Positions 54,772 through 64,000 are shown, counted from the first letter of the stretch. The stretch: DNA of 64,000 bases from an uncultured Pseudoteredinibacter sp. (GCF_947502065.1 NZ_CANMYE010000002.1:248001-312000), one strand, 5' to 3'. Notes: generated by a model from the sequence alone, not told the origin. Made by a program: numbers and translations.

Positions 54772-56460
54772 TTAAAAGTTCAAGTTTACCGAAACCGACA
54801 TTTGATAATCGTCTTTTACTCGGCGTTGACTCGCATGAATAGGCGCAGCCAAGGTTAGGGCGAGGCGGCTATCACCGTAAAACGCATTGATTGAAATACC
54901 CGCCCCAGATAAGCTCTCTTCGTGACGCCCGTAGATGTTTTCGGCCTTTGATTTGCTGTAACCTAAATCAATAAACCCTGCCAAGGAGAAATCAACTAAT
55001 GGAATCCAATCGCTGAGCTTTCGACTCCCCACCGGCCAGGAAATATCGTTACGAAGATAAGCACCGTGATCACCACTAAAGGGTTGCCCAACAAAGCCAC
55101 GAATGGTGCCTAAGCCGCCTAGATGAACCTGCTCAGAACCGTATAGTGAATCCATTGAATATTGAGCCGATAGCAAGGACTGCAAAAAGAAACTTTCGCC
55201 TAGGGAACGACTAAAATGAACAGTGGCGTCGAATTTACTGAATTGTGCGTGAGGTGCTATTTCTAGTAGATCAGGCACATCTTTACTGGCATCAAAGGCA
55301 TCCAAGCCCCGGCGATAATGCAAGCTGCTTAGCCAACGAGAACGCTCTCCGACATAGCGATGCTCTAAGCCTAAACTGGCCACCGACAGTTTTTGGGGGC
55401 TAAGCTCAACGTCATTAATGTAACGTAGCGATTCCCTTAACGATAAACCCGTTTTAACACTAAGCTTATGCTTGGCGTTTCGAAAGGCCATATAGTCCAA
55501 ATTTAGGTAGGTGGAATCGGACTGGCCAAACAATTCACTAAACTCTGACAACACACTGAGGTACTCTGAGTAGCTGCGCGTATATGACAAGTTAAAACGC
55601 CTAAACGGCATAGACATTTGGAAGATCAACGCATTGGTATCGCGACTTCCTATGTAGTTCACATTAATGGTTTCATTTAAGGACAGCAGATTATCAAGTC
55701 CCATACCCAAGGTTAAACGTTGTTTACCCGTCCCTTCTTGACCGTCATTGTCAGTACTTACGTTTAGACGTAAGCGATCTTTTTCTTGGGTGCTAATCTC
55801 TACAATCGATGTACCAACTTCGTCACCTGGCCAGAGTTTTACTTGCGATTTAACAGAAGCTGGTAAATCTAGCTGATCCACAGCCTGCTCCAAATTGCGC
55901 ATATTTAGCACACTACCCTCGCGGGTGCCTGGCAGAGCTGTCCATAAACGACGGCGATCAGCATTGGAGTTTTCGTTGAGTTTTACCTGCTCAACTCGAC
56001 CCTCCATCACTTTAATAAGCAACTTTCCACGACTTAAATTTTGCTCAGGAAGATAGGCCCTTGTGGTGATGTAACCGCGCTCCATATAGAGCGTGTTAAT
56101 TAATTGCAGTAAATTACCGATACGGCTCTGCCCAACACACTGACCAATCATATCCTCGCTAAGCGTTTGAAGATCGCTTAGCTGCACAACACTCACACCT
56201 TCAAACGACACACTCTCAATGGTGAAGCAAATTTTATCGCTGAAGCTTTCTTGCTCTTCAATTTCGGGCTCGATCATGATTGCTTTTTGCCGTTGAAGCT
56301 CTTCGCGCTCACGCTGCATTTGCTGTTGCTTTAAAAAGCGATCAGCTTCAGTCTCCAGCTGCGAAGCACTTTGCGCCATACTCCGCTCAGCCGATAGAAG
56401 CATCGCTGCCAGCAACAAAGCTGCCGATGCGAGCCTAAATGGGTAGCTTGCGAGGCTCAT
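54772..56460 (-). CDS. Two-partner secretion outer-membrane transporter (TpsB, FhaC/ShlB family)
   Basis: 562 aa. A signal peptide ending at SMAQS and a charged helix rich in Gln/Arg precede a POTRA_2 domain (about 75-150: ICFTIESVSFEGV, GYITTRAYLPEQNL). The ShlB-type beta-barrel follows, with the conserved loop-6 motif GTIRGF near residue 454 and a C-terminal aromatic-ending strand (VSVNLNF). It exports TpsA proteins across the outer membrane. Its start overlaps the short TpsA stop by four bases (ATGA). As the only TpsB here it probably serves both TpsA proteins. Confidence 0.94.
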   Translation of the reverse strand: MSLASYPFRLASAALLLAAMLLSAERSMAQSASQLETEADRFLKQQQMQREREELQRQKAIMIEPEIEEQESFSDKICFTIESVSFEGVSVVQLSDLQTLSEDMIGQCVGQSRIGNLLQLINTLYMERGYITTRAYLPEQNLSRGKLLIKVMEGRVEQVKLNENSNADRRRLWTALPGTREGSVLNMRNLEQAVDQLDLPASVKSQVKLWPGDEVGTSIVEISTQEKDRLRLNVSTDNDGQEGTGKQRLTLGMGLDNLLSLNETINVNYIGSRDTNALIFQMSMPFRRFNLSYTRSYSEYLSVLSEFSELFGQSDSTYLNLDYMAFRNAKHKLSVKTGLSLRESLRYINDVELSPQKLSVASLGLEHRYVGERSRWLSSLHYRRGLDAFDASKDVPDLLEIAPHAQFSKFDATVHFSRSLGESFFLQSLLSAQYSMDSLYGSEQVHLGGLGTIRGFVGQPFSGDHGAYLRNDISWPVGSRKLSDWIPLVDFSLAGFIDLGYSKSKAENIYGRHEESLSGAGISINAFYGDSRLALTLAAPIHASQRRVKDDYQMSVSVNLNF

Positions 56461-58466
56461 AGCGCGCTCCCAAACAAGCCAATGGCCTCGCCATTTACTG
56501 GGCTTTGATTGATTCTTTCACGCACTATATTTATATCAACAGGGATATCTTCATCTTCACCACTTTGAAAAAAACCACCTATTTGGTAGATCTCAGCATC
56601 ACTATTGATGACCAGCCTACCCATATTAGCTATTAAGGCGCCGCCTTGATCTTGTCGAAATACATGGCCTGTGCGATGGTTGAAAAAGCCTGCCAAGCCC
56701 TTGCGGCGTTGGAAAACATTGGGAATGGTAATGGCTTCATTGGTAATTAAGGGCGTAGTAATGCGCGTGTTAGCAACGCTAAAGACGGTTCCACCTAAGT
56801 TGTAAAACGATTCGCTAGCCTGCAGTTCTGTATCGTTTGCGGCTTGAATACTGCCGCCAAATAGCTGCACAGTCGATTGGCCAAACTGATCGCATGAAAT
56901 TACGCAATGGCTGCTAAAACGGAGTTCACCTAGCGCTACAGCTTCATTGTGAACCGTTTTTGCATCAAGAAGAATATCACCACCATTGGAAATAAAGTTT
57001 CCACCAACATTTGAAATATGGTCTGCGACAATGTCTAAATCTCCATCAGCAACTAAGGTGGGTAGCTCTCCGTCAATATCCATCCTGCCGAAGTCGGCCC
57101 ACAGTTCGCGGCGTTTTTCACGCTTTAGAAATAAGGTGTACCAACGCCTAGAGCCAATGGTTTCACTTTGCTGTATTTCACCTCGACCTTCAAAATCGTT
57201 AAACGATAAAAGATTTTTAAATGCCCCAGGGGTTTCAATTGCCAATGCCCCATTGCTTATCATGCGGCCATTGTAATTGGTGATATCGCCCGCTGAGCGC
57301 AGTGAAATATCGCCGCTGGCGGCAAACAAGATGCCCAAGTGATCGCCATTAAGCGAACTTTGCTCGATGCCTTTTTCCGCTTCTATATCAATAGCTGCGA
57401 TAGCATCTTCACCCTCGCTGGGCACATCTACCGCCGCACTGAGTAATACACCTTCTGATGAGAACCTGCCTTCGCTTTGCACGCTTATGCCGTTTCCAGC
57501 GGCCACCTCCGTCTGCTCGCGCTCAATATCACTGCTTAAGGTCACGTTACCTGAGCTGCGTATCGCCAGATGCCCTGCCGCACGAATGCTTGCCGCCGAA
57601 CTAATTTCACCATCTGTGCTTAGAACAAAGTTGCCACTGTTTGCAATCAGCTCACCATCAAGCTTTACGCCAGCCCCTTTGGCGGTAACAGCAATAAGAA
57701 TACTGCCCGCTTCGATCGAGGCATTTTGGCTCATGCGTACCAGCACACTTTGATTGCCATCCTCACTTTGCTGATTGATTGCTACGTTTCGTGTGGGGTT
57801 TGAAGGAGATAGCGAGCTGTCTAGCTCAGTGATGCTTTTACCTGGCAGTAATCTAACTTGATTGCGGCGGCCTATCTCACTATTAAGAATTGGGCCGTTT
57901 ACTTCAATGGCATTAGCGATTAGATCAAGACTGCTCATCGCCCCGGAGATACCGCCCTCTCCAACAACAATGGTGCCTACCTGGGTATCCAGCAAGGTGT
58001 TGAGTTGCTGCACACCCGGTCCAAGGGTTCGCTCTACTGTAGAAACACTGCCCGTAGTTAATAGGGTATCGGCAGTATTTATAAAGTTTAGGCCATCGAC
58101 CGAAATACCATTGGTATTTGCGATAACAATATGCGCCTTGGTGCCGAGCACCTCAATTTGCCCGGCCAGCGTTGATAGCTCTCCGCCGGTAACTTCATTA
58201 ACAATGGTCCGCGCTGCAACCTCGCGGTTGTTTAGAGCTACACCTTCAGCACTGACATCAAATTTCTGGTAACGGTTGTAACTTGTTCGATCTTCATTGG
58301 CTGGGGCGATCTGTACCTCAGTGCGCCCACCCACCTGAGCAACACTGGTCGCGGTGCTGCCATCGGGCACGACATTATTCGCTGCAGACAGCGCTGTGTT
58401 TAAGCAACATACCAGGGCGACAGAAATACTCGCGACTGACGATCGAGTGGAGGATTTTAAAGGCAT
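56457..58466 (-). CDS. Short two-partner-secretion exoprotein (TpsA1)
   Basis: 669 aa. Signal peptide ending at ALSAAN, then a TPS domain (about 35-300) with NTNGI near residue 113 and TIVNEVTGG, followed by a short beta-helix region (DISLRSAGDITNYNGRMISNGALAIETPGAF read in parts) and no obvious toxin or adhesin tail. It is the first gene of the locus and is coupled to TpsB. Short TpsA proteins like this may cap or assist the large one, or act as an independent adhesin. Identity of the TPS domain is clear. Confidence 0.9.
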   Translation of the reverse strand: MPLKSSTRSSVASISVALVCCLNTALSAANNVVPDGSTATSVAQVGGRTEVQIAPANEDRTSYNRYQKFDVSAEGVALNNREVAARTIVNEVTGGELSTLAGQIEVLGTKAHIVIANTNGISVDGLNFINTADTLLTTGSVSTVERTLGPGVQQLNTLLDTQVGTIVVGEGGISGAMSSLDLIANAIEVNGPILNSEIGRRNQVRLLPGKSITELDSSLSPSNPTRNVAINQQSEDGNQSVLVRMSQNASIEAGSILIAVTAKGAGVKLDGELIANSGNFVLSTDGEISSAASIRAAGHLAIRSSGNVTLSSDIEREQTEVAAGNGISVQSEGRFSSEGVLLSAAVDVPSEGEDAIAAIDIEAEKGIEQSSLNGDHLGILFAASGDISLRSAGDITNYNGRMISNGALAIETPGAFKNLLSFNDFEGRGEIQQSETIGSRRWYTLFLKREKRRELWADFGRMDIDGELPTLVADGDLDIVADHISNVGGNFISNGGDILLDAKTVHNEAVALGELRFSSHCVISCDQFGQSTVQLFGGSIQAANDTELQASESFYNLGGTVFSVANTRITTPLITNEAITIPNVFQRRKGLAGFFNHRTGHVFRQDQGGALIANMGRLVINSDAEIYQIGGFFQSGEDEDIPVDINIVRERINQSPVNGEAIGLFGSAL

Positions 58467-58863
58467 ATGCTAGCCACTTCCCTGCGTTAAAGTATGGGCT
58501 GCCCGAGACAACCACCATTTGAAGATCTTATTCAGATATCCAATTAAGAAATCCAATCAAGAAGGGCTAGTTACGGTACAAACAGATGAAAACTTAGAGG
58601 CGACTTCCTTGTAACTATCCTCTTATTGAGTGGAAGATTTTAATGACAAAGCGGCTCAAGACAATCAGCCCAAAGCTTGAAATAAGCAGCCGTTTGGCGA
58701 AGTGGTTTGCAAAGTTAGAATGAAGGACAGAGAGGGATTTGAGCAGTTGAGCTAGCACTTTGTAACTAAAGCCCTTTGCCTGGCTAGACTTTCATAGGAA
58801 GATCGACCAACTTAAAGCAACGAAGCTGTTAGCACAATCGATGAGAAGAACAGACTGATTTTA
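58467..58863. other. Intergenic region upstream of the two-partner secretion operon
   Basis: About 400 bp without a recognisable gene. It presumably carries the promoter of the secretion operon. A 26-codon reading frame on the plus strand (from 58642) has no supporting evidence. Confidence 0.5.
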
Positions 58864-59304
58864 CTAAGGCGCTTCTTTCGCATGGCTAATAAAAGCTTTC
58901 CACTTATCGTCCATCGTTGGTAGCCAGTATTCTAAAATTGGTGTTTTGGCCTCAAGCGCTGAACATCCCTGCTCTTGCAAGTAGCGAAAAAGAAAGGCCG
59001 ATACTCGAGCATTGACAATACAATGTAGCCATACTTTTTTATACTTGAGAGAATCCATATAGGCTGCAAAGCAAGTGAAGTGATCTTCATTTGGAGCATC
59101 GAAGGGAACCGGAATATGGATATAGCTCATCCCTAAAGAAGTTACTATGCTGCCTTCGTTTGCAATCGATTTCTCATGGTCTGGCATAGCGAGATTAAAA
59201 ACCACGTCATATCCAGCATTTGCGATGCTTTCAAACTGATCAGCAGCTGGCTGGCCGGATGAAGCAATATTTTTACTCACCTGATAGTAGTTGACTACAT
59301 CCAT
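58864..59304 (-). CDS. Protein-tyrosine-phosphatase-like protein (CX4R variant)
   Basis: 146 aa. The N-terminal YYQVSKNIASSGQPAADQF and NLAMPDHEKSIANEG match the small phosphatase-like family related to DUF442. The active-site segment is LHCIVNARVSAF, with Cys95 and Arg100, a CX4R spacing instead of the usual CX5R of tyrosine phosphatases; this spacing is typical for this subfamily as I know it. Probably cytoplasmic. Substrate unknown. Confidence 0.8.
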   Translation of the reverse strand: MDVVNYYQVSKNIASSGQPAADQFESIANAGYDVVFNLAMPDHEKSIANEGSIVTSLGMSYIHIPVPFDAPNEDHFTCFAAYMDSLKYKKVWLHCIVNARVSAFLFRYLQEQGCSALEAKTPILEYWLPTMDDKWKAFISHAKEAP

Positions 59305-59375
59305 GGCTCACCTCGTTTTATCAGCACTAGAATTCCAATTAATGGGCATCTGTTTAAATTTCGGGAAAGCGTGAT

Positions 59376-59831
59376 CTATCTTTCAGAGCAACGTTCTAAC
59401 AAAGCCCCATAACCCTCTTCACGCTGAAAATCTGGTCTATTCACCTTTTCATTGACCAAAGCTCTAAACTTATCAAAATCTAGTAAGTTTTCGCAGATAT
59501 AGGCTTCGGTTAGCTTCTTGTCACACATATTATTGTGATAACAAAAGCCCCAGGCACTTAAGTGAGCTTGTATTGGAAAATAGATGGTTTGTAGCCTTAC
59601 CCAATCTTCTATACTTGCGTCATCGTTATTTTTTAGCTCGCTAAATACTTTCTGTATTTCATGGGCAGACTTGGAAATCGATTCGTTTTGTCCGCTTAGC
59701 ATCAACTGTAAAACGGCTTCTTTTTTAAGTTTCTCTTGGGCTCGGTCATGCAGAATGAATTCCCAAGCTGCGTAAGCCACCCCCATGGTAACCGCTAAAG
59801 CTTGAATCCAATCAGTAATAGAAGGCTTCAT
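59376..59831 (-). CDS. Membrane-anchored hypothetical protein
   Basis: 151 aa with one N-terminal hydrophobic segment (WIQALAVTMGVAYAAWEFIL) and a charged helical remainder with four Cys. No family recognised. It sits between the phosphatase-like gene and mltA on the same strand, with gaps of 71 and 92 bp. Confidence 0.65.
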   Translation of the reverse strand: MKPSITDWIQALAVTMGVAYAAWEFILHDRAQEKLKKEAVLQLMLSGQNESISKSAHEIQKVFSELKNNDDASIEDWVRLQTIYFPIQAHLSAWGFCYHNNMCDKKLTEAYICENLLDFDKFRALVNEKVNRPDFQREEGYGALLERCSER

Positions 59832-59923
59832 TGTTATCCCTATACAACATTTACATTATTATTTTATGCGCTTACTTACCTTAAGCATCGATATTTCACA
59901 TATGGACAGAAACAAAGAGCTTT

Positions 59924-61030
59924 TTATTTTGGTTTAATCAGCCAGAACTTTCCTTTATGGGCCATACGCCCGGCAAATTCACCTGCTTGCTCTCCTTCGC
60001 CCGCAAAGATATCAGCGCGAATACCGCCATTGATGGCGCCACCTTTATCTTGTGCGATAAAAACCTGCTCTATTTTGCTGTCGTTTAATGGATGAGGTAC
60101 GGCTACATAGGCCATGGTCCCCAAGGGAATATATCGGGTATCCACTGCCAGCGAACGCATAGTGGTTAGGGGAACACCCAAAGCACCCAAGGGTGCTTCT
60201 TGATTGTAGGCCTCTTCTCTAAAGAACACATAGCTTTGATTATTGCCGATCAAACGTTGGTATTCGATGGGCGTGGCCGCATCAACCCAAGCTCGTATAG
60301 AGGGCAAAGAGATTTTTGCGGGGGGTATTTCACCGCATTCGCGTAACACCTTGCCCAAACTGATATAGTTTTCTTTATTTTTGCCTGCATAAAGTACTTT
60401 AACTTTACTGCCATCAGGCAGTTTGCCTACGCCACTACCTTGAACATGCAGAACAAAATTATCAAAGGCATTATCGGACCAGAACAGCACCTCTGATTCT
60501 GCTAGCCCGCCAGCTTCAATTTGTTTGCGGGATAAAGTTTTCGCTTTCTTTGAAAACTTATAAATAGGGTGCTGATACTTTTCAGTTTTGCTTTTACTGA
60601 CATTAACGTAAGACGCATAGTAAGACGTGAACTTTCCTTTATCATTGCGCGCTGTTTTTGTATCCACCACTAGCTGATAAGGAATAAAGTTATTTTCGAT
60701 ATAGTCGTAGACATTAGCCGAATTTAAACCTTCCGCCTCTTGGCATATCTTCGCCCAGCCCTTTGGCAGTTTACTGGTTTTGCAATTGTTCTCGATAACC
60801 TGCAATAAGGATTCTGGCTCTGGCTTATCTAACCAGCCAGGCAGTTCATTAAATTGCTGCTTTACTTCATTAATCTGTAGATTGGCTGTTTTTTTTCGCT
60901 GCTCACGTGAGCCTTTTACCTTTGTTTCTACAACCCGACCATCAGGACACTGGTAACTTTGGGTTTTGGCCTCCAAGTTGATGGCAAGGCTACTGCTAAG
61001 TACGGCAATCGATATTAATAATGGGCGCAT
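59924..61030 (-). CDS. mltA: Membrane-bound lytic murein transglycosylase A
   Basis: 368 aa from the chosen start. An N-terminal signal (PLLISIAVLSSSLAINLEA) lacks the lipobox of the E. coli protein, so it may be soluble in the periplasm. The MltA domain carries the segment YASYVNVSKSKTEKYQHPIYK (read in parts) and LFW-type SEVLFWSDN with VQGSG. The C-terminal 3D domain shows TRYIPLGTMAYVAV and the catalytic-Asp motif AQDKGGAINGGIRADIFAG. The enzyme cleaves glycan strands with anhydro-sugar formation. An in-frame ATG 20 codons upstream exists, but the signal peptide begins at 61030. Confidence 0.93.
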   Translation of the reverse strand: MRPLLISIAVLSSSLAINLEAKTQSYQCPDGRVVETKVKGSREQRKKTANLQINEVKQQFNELPGWLDKPEPESLLQVIENNCKTSKLPKGWAKICQEAEGLNSANVYDYIENNFIPYQLVVDTKTARNDKGKFTSYYASYVNVSKSKTEKYQHPIYKFSKKAKTLSRKQIEAGGLAESEVLFWSDNAFDNFVLHVQGSGVGKLPDGSKVKVLYAGKNKENYISLGKVLRECGEIPPAKISLPSIRAWVDAATPIEYQRLIGNNQSYVFFREEAYNQEAPLGALGVPLTTMRSLAVDTRYIPLGTMAYVAVPHPLNDSKIEQVFIAQDKGGAINGGIRADIFAGEGEQAGEFAGRMAHKGKFWLIKPK

Positions 61031-61090
61031 TCTTGGTCCGTGTATGGCTTTAAAACAACTAGTGATTCTGACATAGATTAGAGCAATCAA

Positions 61091-61578
61091 TCATAACATT
61101 GTTCCTAAATATTGCTCCTACACATGACTTTTACACATGAGCCCATCACGACTGCCGGAGGCGTCCTAATCAACATAGGCGACTTAACACCTAGGTGCTC
61201 GGCAAGCCAAGTGTGTGACAAAGCTTTCAAAGCGCTACTTTGTTAGAGGGGATCTACATAAACCGACACAAAGACAGGCCGCTATTTAACCAAATCAGAA
61301 TAATCCACTATATAAAACCCGTTTTCCGAATAATCCTCTGCAAAGCTTTGCTAAAATAGCGGCAATTGGAAGCACTGCTTCGCAGCAAGCCCTGCCCTGT
61401 CGCCAAAAGTGACCCCGCTCGGCCTACCCAGCCCACCCGGCCGGATTAGCGTTCACCCCACGCTTACTCTTAATCTGCACTACAATAAGCGCAACAGCAT
61501 TGGGCTTTAGTACGCCCACTGACGACTACTGTTGGCGCTATAGCCGGGTTCCATCTGCTTATATTTATCGAGGATATT
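61091..61578. other. 488-bp gap between mltA and the D-amino acid aminotransferase
   Basis: No gene recognised. It carries the divergent promoters of mltA and the aminotransferase; GAGG precedes the aminotransferase ATG. Confidence 0.55.
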
Positions 61579-62436
61579 ATGACCACAGCCTATTTGAATG
61601 GAGAATTTCTGCCCCTGGAAGAGGCCCGTATATCACCTATGGATCGTGGCTTCTTATTTGGCGACGGCATTTATGAGGTGATTCCCTCTTATGATGGCAA
61701 GTTAGTTGGCTTTGGCCCTCATATTGATCGCATGCACCAGGGTATGGGCTTTATCGATATCAAGCACGATCTTAACCATGAAAAATGGCGCGAGATTTGT
61801 GAAGGCCTTATCGAAAAGAACGGATCTGGAAATTTGGGTATTTATTTACACGTTAGCCGTGGCGCCGATGTTAAGCGCTTTCACGCATACCCAGACGATG
61901 TAGCCCCTACTGTTTTTGGCTTTGCCTTTGAGATTGCCCCGCCACCTGTCGCCAATCGTGAGCAAGCCAATGGCTATAAAGTGGCTACCACCGAAGATTT
62001 ACGCTGGCAGCGCTGTCACATTAAATCTACCGCTTTGCTGGGCAATGTAATGCACTTTCAACATGGCTTTAGCAGCGGGCAAAATGAAACCTTGCTGTAC
62101 AACGCCAAGGGCGAGCTAACTGAAGCCAGTGCCTGTAATGCCTACATCGTTAAAGACGGGGTTATTGCGACACCACCGCTGGATAATCAAATCTTACCTG
62201 GCATTACCCGCTTAATGCTCTTGGATATTTTACGCAAACACAGCGATATTACCGTTGAAGAACGTATTATCACAATGGACGAAGTAGCCAACGCCGATGA
62301 AGTATGGATCAGTAGCTCCAGCAAAGAAGTTGCGGCTGTTGTTGAAGTGGACGGCAAAGCCGTTGGCGATGGTAAAGTCGGCCCGGTTTGGGAAGCTGCC
62401 CAAGCGCTATATAGTGCCCACAAGCACGACTATTAA
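61579..62436 (+). CDS. dat: D-amino acid aminotransferase (PLP fold-type IV)
   Basis: 285 aa. Motifs of the branched-chain/D-amino acid aminotransferase fold are YLNGEFLPLEEARISPMDRGFLFGDGIYEV (read in parts), Arg/His pairs LHVSRGADVKR, the PLP lysine K149 in CHIKSTALLGNV, the ELTEASACNAYIVKDG segment and the cofactor-phosphate region LPGITRLMLLDI. It interconverts D-alanine and D-glutamate with their keto acids. It stands 99 bp before alanine racemase on the same strand, which supports D-amino acid supply for peptidoglycan. A branched-chain role is less likely given this context and the motif SRGAD. Confidence 0.9.
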   Translation: MTTAYLNGEFLPLEEARISPMDRGFLFGDGIYEVIPSYDGKLVGFGPHIDRMHQGMGFIDIKHDLNHEKWREICEGLIEKNGSGNLGIYLHVSRGADVKRFHAYPDDVAPTVFGFAFEIAPPPVANREQANGYKVATTEDLRWQRCHIKSTALLGNVMHFQHGFSSGQNETLLYNAKGELTEASACNAYIVKDGVIATPPLDNQILPGITRLMLLDILRKHSDITVEERIITMDEVANADEVWISSSSKEVAAVVEVDGKAVGDGKVGPVWEAAQALYSAHKHDY

Positions 62437-62535
62437 TATAGTTAGTGTTGAATGTGCTTTAGCGGCTAACCGTTAAAGCACTAATGGAACGAAATAGAAA
62501 CACACAGAAAGAAATAAAGAATACTCGGATTTATT

Positions 62536-63630
62536 ATGAGTCGCCCCTGTCACGCCCGTATCGATCTAGCAGCGCTGCGCCACAACTATCAGCTGGCCTG
62601 CGATCTTGCGCCGGCCGCCCAAGCTGTCGCCGTTGTCAAAGCCAATGCCTATGGTCACGGTGCTATAGCTGCTGCCAAAGCACTTGAGCCCTTGGCACCT
62701 GTGCTTGGGGTAGCGTGCATAGAAGAGGCTTTAGAGCTTCGTGATGCAGGCATTAAAAAACCGATTCTTCTATTAGAGGGTATTTTCAGCGCCGATGAAG
62801 TTAGCATTGCCAGCGAGCAAAACTTCTATTTGATGGTAGAAAACCTTGAGCAGGTTCAAGCTATCATTCAAGCCAATGTTAGCCAGCCACTGCATTGTTG
62901 GTTAAAAGTCGATACCGGCATGCATCGTTTGGGATTACTGCCGGAACAAGCCGACGGCGCCCTAAGCATTTTAAAAGCCAGCGATAATGTACACAGCGAT
63001 ATTATTATTGCCAGCCACTTTGCCAGCGCCGATGAATTGGATAACCCAAGCAATCAAGCTCAGCTCGAATGTTTTGATCATTTAATTGCTCAAAGTGAAC
63101 AAACCAAAGGCCTTGCCCAAAGCCTTGCTAATTCAGCTTGCGTACTCGGCCACCCTCAAGCTCATCGCCAATGGCTTCGCCCTGGCTTTATGTTATATGG
63201 TGCTTCACCTTTTACGGTGCCCCATACAAATGCCGATAAACTAAAACCTGTCATGAGCCTAGTGAGCGAAGTGATTTCGGTTCGTCCAATTAAGGCAGGG
63301 GAACGCGTTGGTTACGGTGGCAAGTGGCAAGCAGAGCGCGATAGCCTAATTGCCACCATCGCCTGCGGTTACGGCGACGGATACCCACGTCACGCCCCCA
63401 GCGGCACGCCTGTATTAATTGACGGACAAGAAGCACCGCTAGTTGGCCGTGTCTCTATGGACATGATCACGGTAGATATCACCGAACTTAAAGATATTGC
63501 CATAGGCTGCACAGCCGAAATGTGGGGGCAAAATCTTTGCGTTAATCGTATTGCAGATGCCGCAGGCACTATTGGCTATGAGCTGTTAACACGCATGCCA
63601 GCTAGGCCTCTTCGAGTATATAGCGAATAG
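62536..63630 (+). CDS. alr: Alanine racemase
   Basis: 364 aa. PLP lysine K35 in AVVKANAYGHGA and catalytic Tyr260 in ERVGYGGKW; further family motifs are WLKVDTGMHRLGL, RPGFMLYGASPF, IACGYGDGYPRHAP and GRVSMDMITVDIT. It makes D-alanine for the peptidoglycan peptide. The gene follows the D-amino acid aminotransferase and is probably co-transcribed with it. Confidence 0.96.
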   Translation: MSRPCHARIDLAALRHNYQLACDLAPAAQAVAVVKANAYGHGAIAAAKALEPLAPVLGVACIEEALELRDAGIKKPILLLEGIFSADEVSIASEQNFYLMVENLEQVQAIIQANVSQPLHCWLKVDTGMHRLGLLPEQADGALSILKASDNVHSDIIIASHFASADELDNPSNQAQLECFDHLIAQSEQTKGLAQSLANSACVLGHPQAHRQWLRPGFMLYGASPFTVPHTNADKLKPVMSLVSEVISVRPIKAGERVGYGGKWQAERDSLIATIACGYGDGYPRHAPSGTPVLIDGQEAPLVGRVSMDMITVDITELKDIAIGCTAEMWGQNLCVNRIADAAGTIGYELLTRMPARPLRVYSE

Positions 63631-63672
63631 GCCTGCCGGCTTAGGCGTTGATTGCCACAAGCAAGCGCTGAA

Positions 63673-64000
63673 TTAAGGCTGCTGCGCTGTTGCCGCTAAG
63701 ACGATCTCACGAACACATACATTTTGTGGCATGTGATAAGCAAACAAAATACTGTTTGCAACATCTTCTGCGCTTAGTACATTACCCATTTGTGTTTTCC
63801 AAGCTTTATAGCCATCAATAATCTCTTGGGAACTGGTATGCGATAGCAGCTCAGTTTCAACGGCGCCCGGAGCGATAGTAATGACTCGCACATTGCTATC
63901 GGCTACTTCTTCTCGAATATTCTCAGTGAGCCCATGTACGGCAAACTTTGTACCGCAATAAGCCGCATGATTAGCAAAGGTTTTACGCCCTGCAATTGAG
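63673..64000 (-). CDS. Short-chain dehydrogenase/reductase (partial, 5' end beyond the window)
   Basis: The C-terminal 108 residues are visible. The catalytic YxxxK occurs in AAYCGTKFAVHGLTENIREEV and is followed by VRVITIAPGAVETELL, the usual SDR Pro-Gly turn after the cofactor region. The family is NAD(P)-dependent oxidoreductases; the substrate cannot be judged. It converges with alr, 42 bp away. Confidence 0.9.
   Translation of the reverse strand, partial: SIAGRKTFANHAAYCGTKFAVHGLTENIREEVADSNVRVITIAPGAVETELLSHTSSQEIIDGYKAWKTQMGNVLSAEDVANSILFAYHMPQNVCVREIVLAATAQQP

Noticed and set aside
58642..58722. 26-codon basic peptide frame upstream of the secretion operon
   Set aside because: Too short and unsupported; no good ribosome site or conservation visible.

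Overview
The window looks like chromosomal DNA of a Gram-negative marine-type gammaproteobacterium (Cellvibrionales or Alteromonadales-like). I infer this from the gene families: MurJ, MltA, two-partner secretion with an outer-membrane TpsB, lipoproteins, paired acyl-CoA dehydrogenases, and propeller-GGDEF-EAL proteins. No rRNA, tRNA or CRISPR array was recognised, and the species cannot be fixed from sequence alone.

Layout. 1-1361 (-) is the 5' part of murJ. 1575-5781 (+) is a five-gene 5-oxoproline/D-glutamate operon: a DUF1445 hydro-lyase, pxpA, pxpB, pxpC and a DUF4392 gene. The first and last genes correspond to the two halves of animal D-glutamate cyclase. 5908-8649 (+) holds a TraB/GumN protein and a secreted amidohydrolase. 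8675-12787 and 26454-30110 (-) encode two large periplasmic-propeller/GGDEF/EAL cyclic-di-GMP proteins. Between them lie an S1/P1 nuclease, a BlaI/M56 pair with a double operator, an AraC regulator with a frameshifted FAD oxidoreductase, a solute-binding protein cluster, an acyl-CoA dehydrogenase pair with a divergent LysR gene, and a PadR operon.

30981-38676 is accessory DNA. It holds a lipoprotein, two tandem paralogous secreted proteins, and a lipoprotein gene split by a 7-bp tandem repeat. These are separated by material from REP-associated tyrosine transposases (RAYT): one intact gene, one decayed N-terminal remnant, duplicated 3' ends, six REP-like hairpins and a 45-bp direct repeat flanking the intact copy.

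38677-58466 (-) is a large two-partner secretion locus. Its gene order is a short TpsA (669 aa), TpsB (562 aa), a SEL1-repeat protein, a giant TpsA (4755 aa), and a lipoprotein whose start overlaps the giant gene's end by 8 bases. The giant protein ends in an HExxH segment and a His-rich hydrolase-like domain. The arrangement suggests a surface effector or contact-dependent toxin with a lipoprotein partner.

58864-64000 returns to housekeeping-like genes: a tyrosine-phosphatase-like protein, mltA, D-amino acid aminotransferase, alanine racemase and a partial SDR. MurJ, MltA, Alr, Dat and the D-glutamate genes give both ends of the window a peptidoglycan/D-amino-acid flavour.

The observations most worth checking are the apparent heptanucleotide phase-variable lipoprotein (36181-36247), the giant TpsA C-terminus with its overlapping lipoprotein, and the split D-glutamate cyclase operon.
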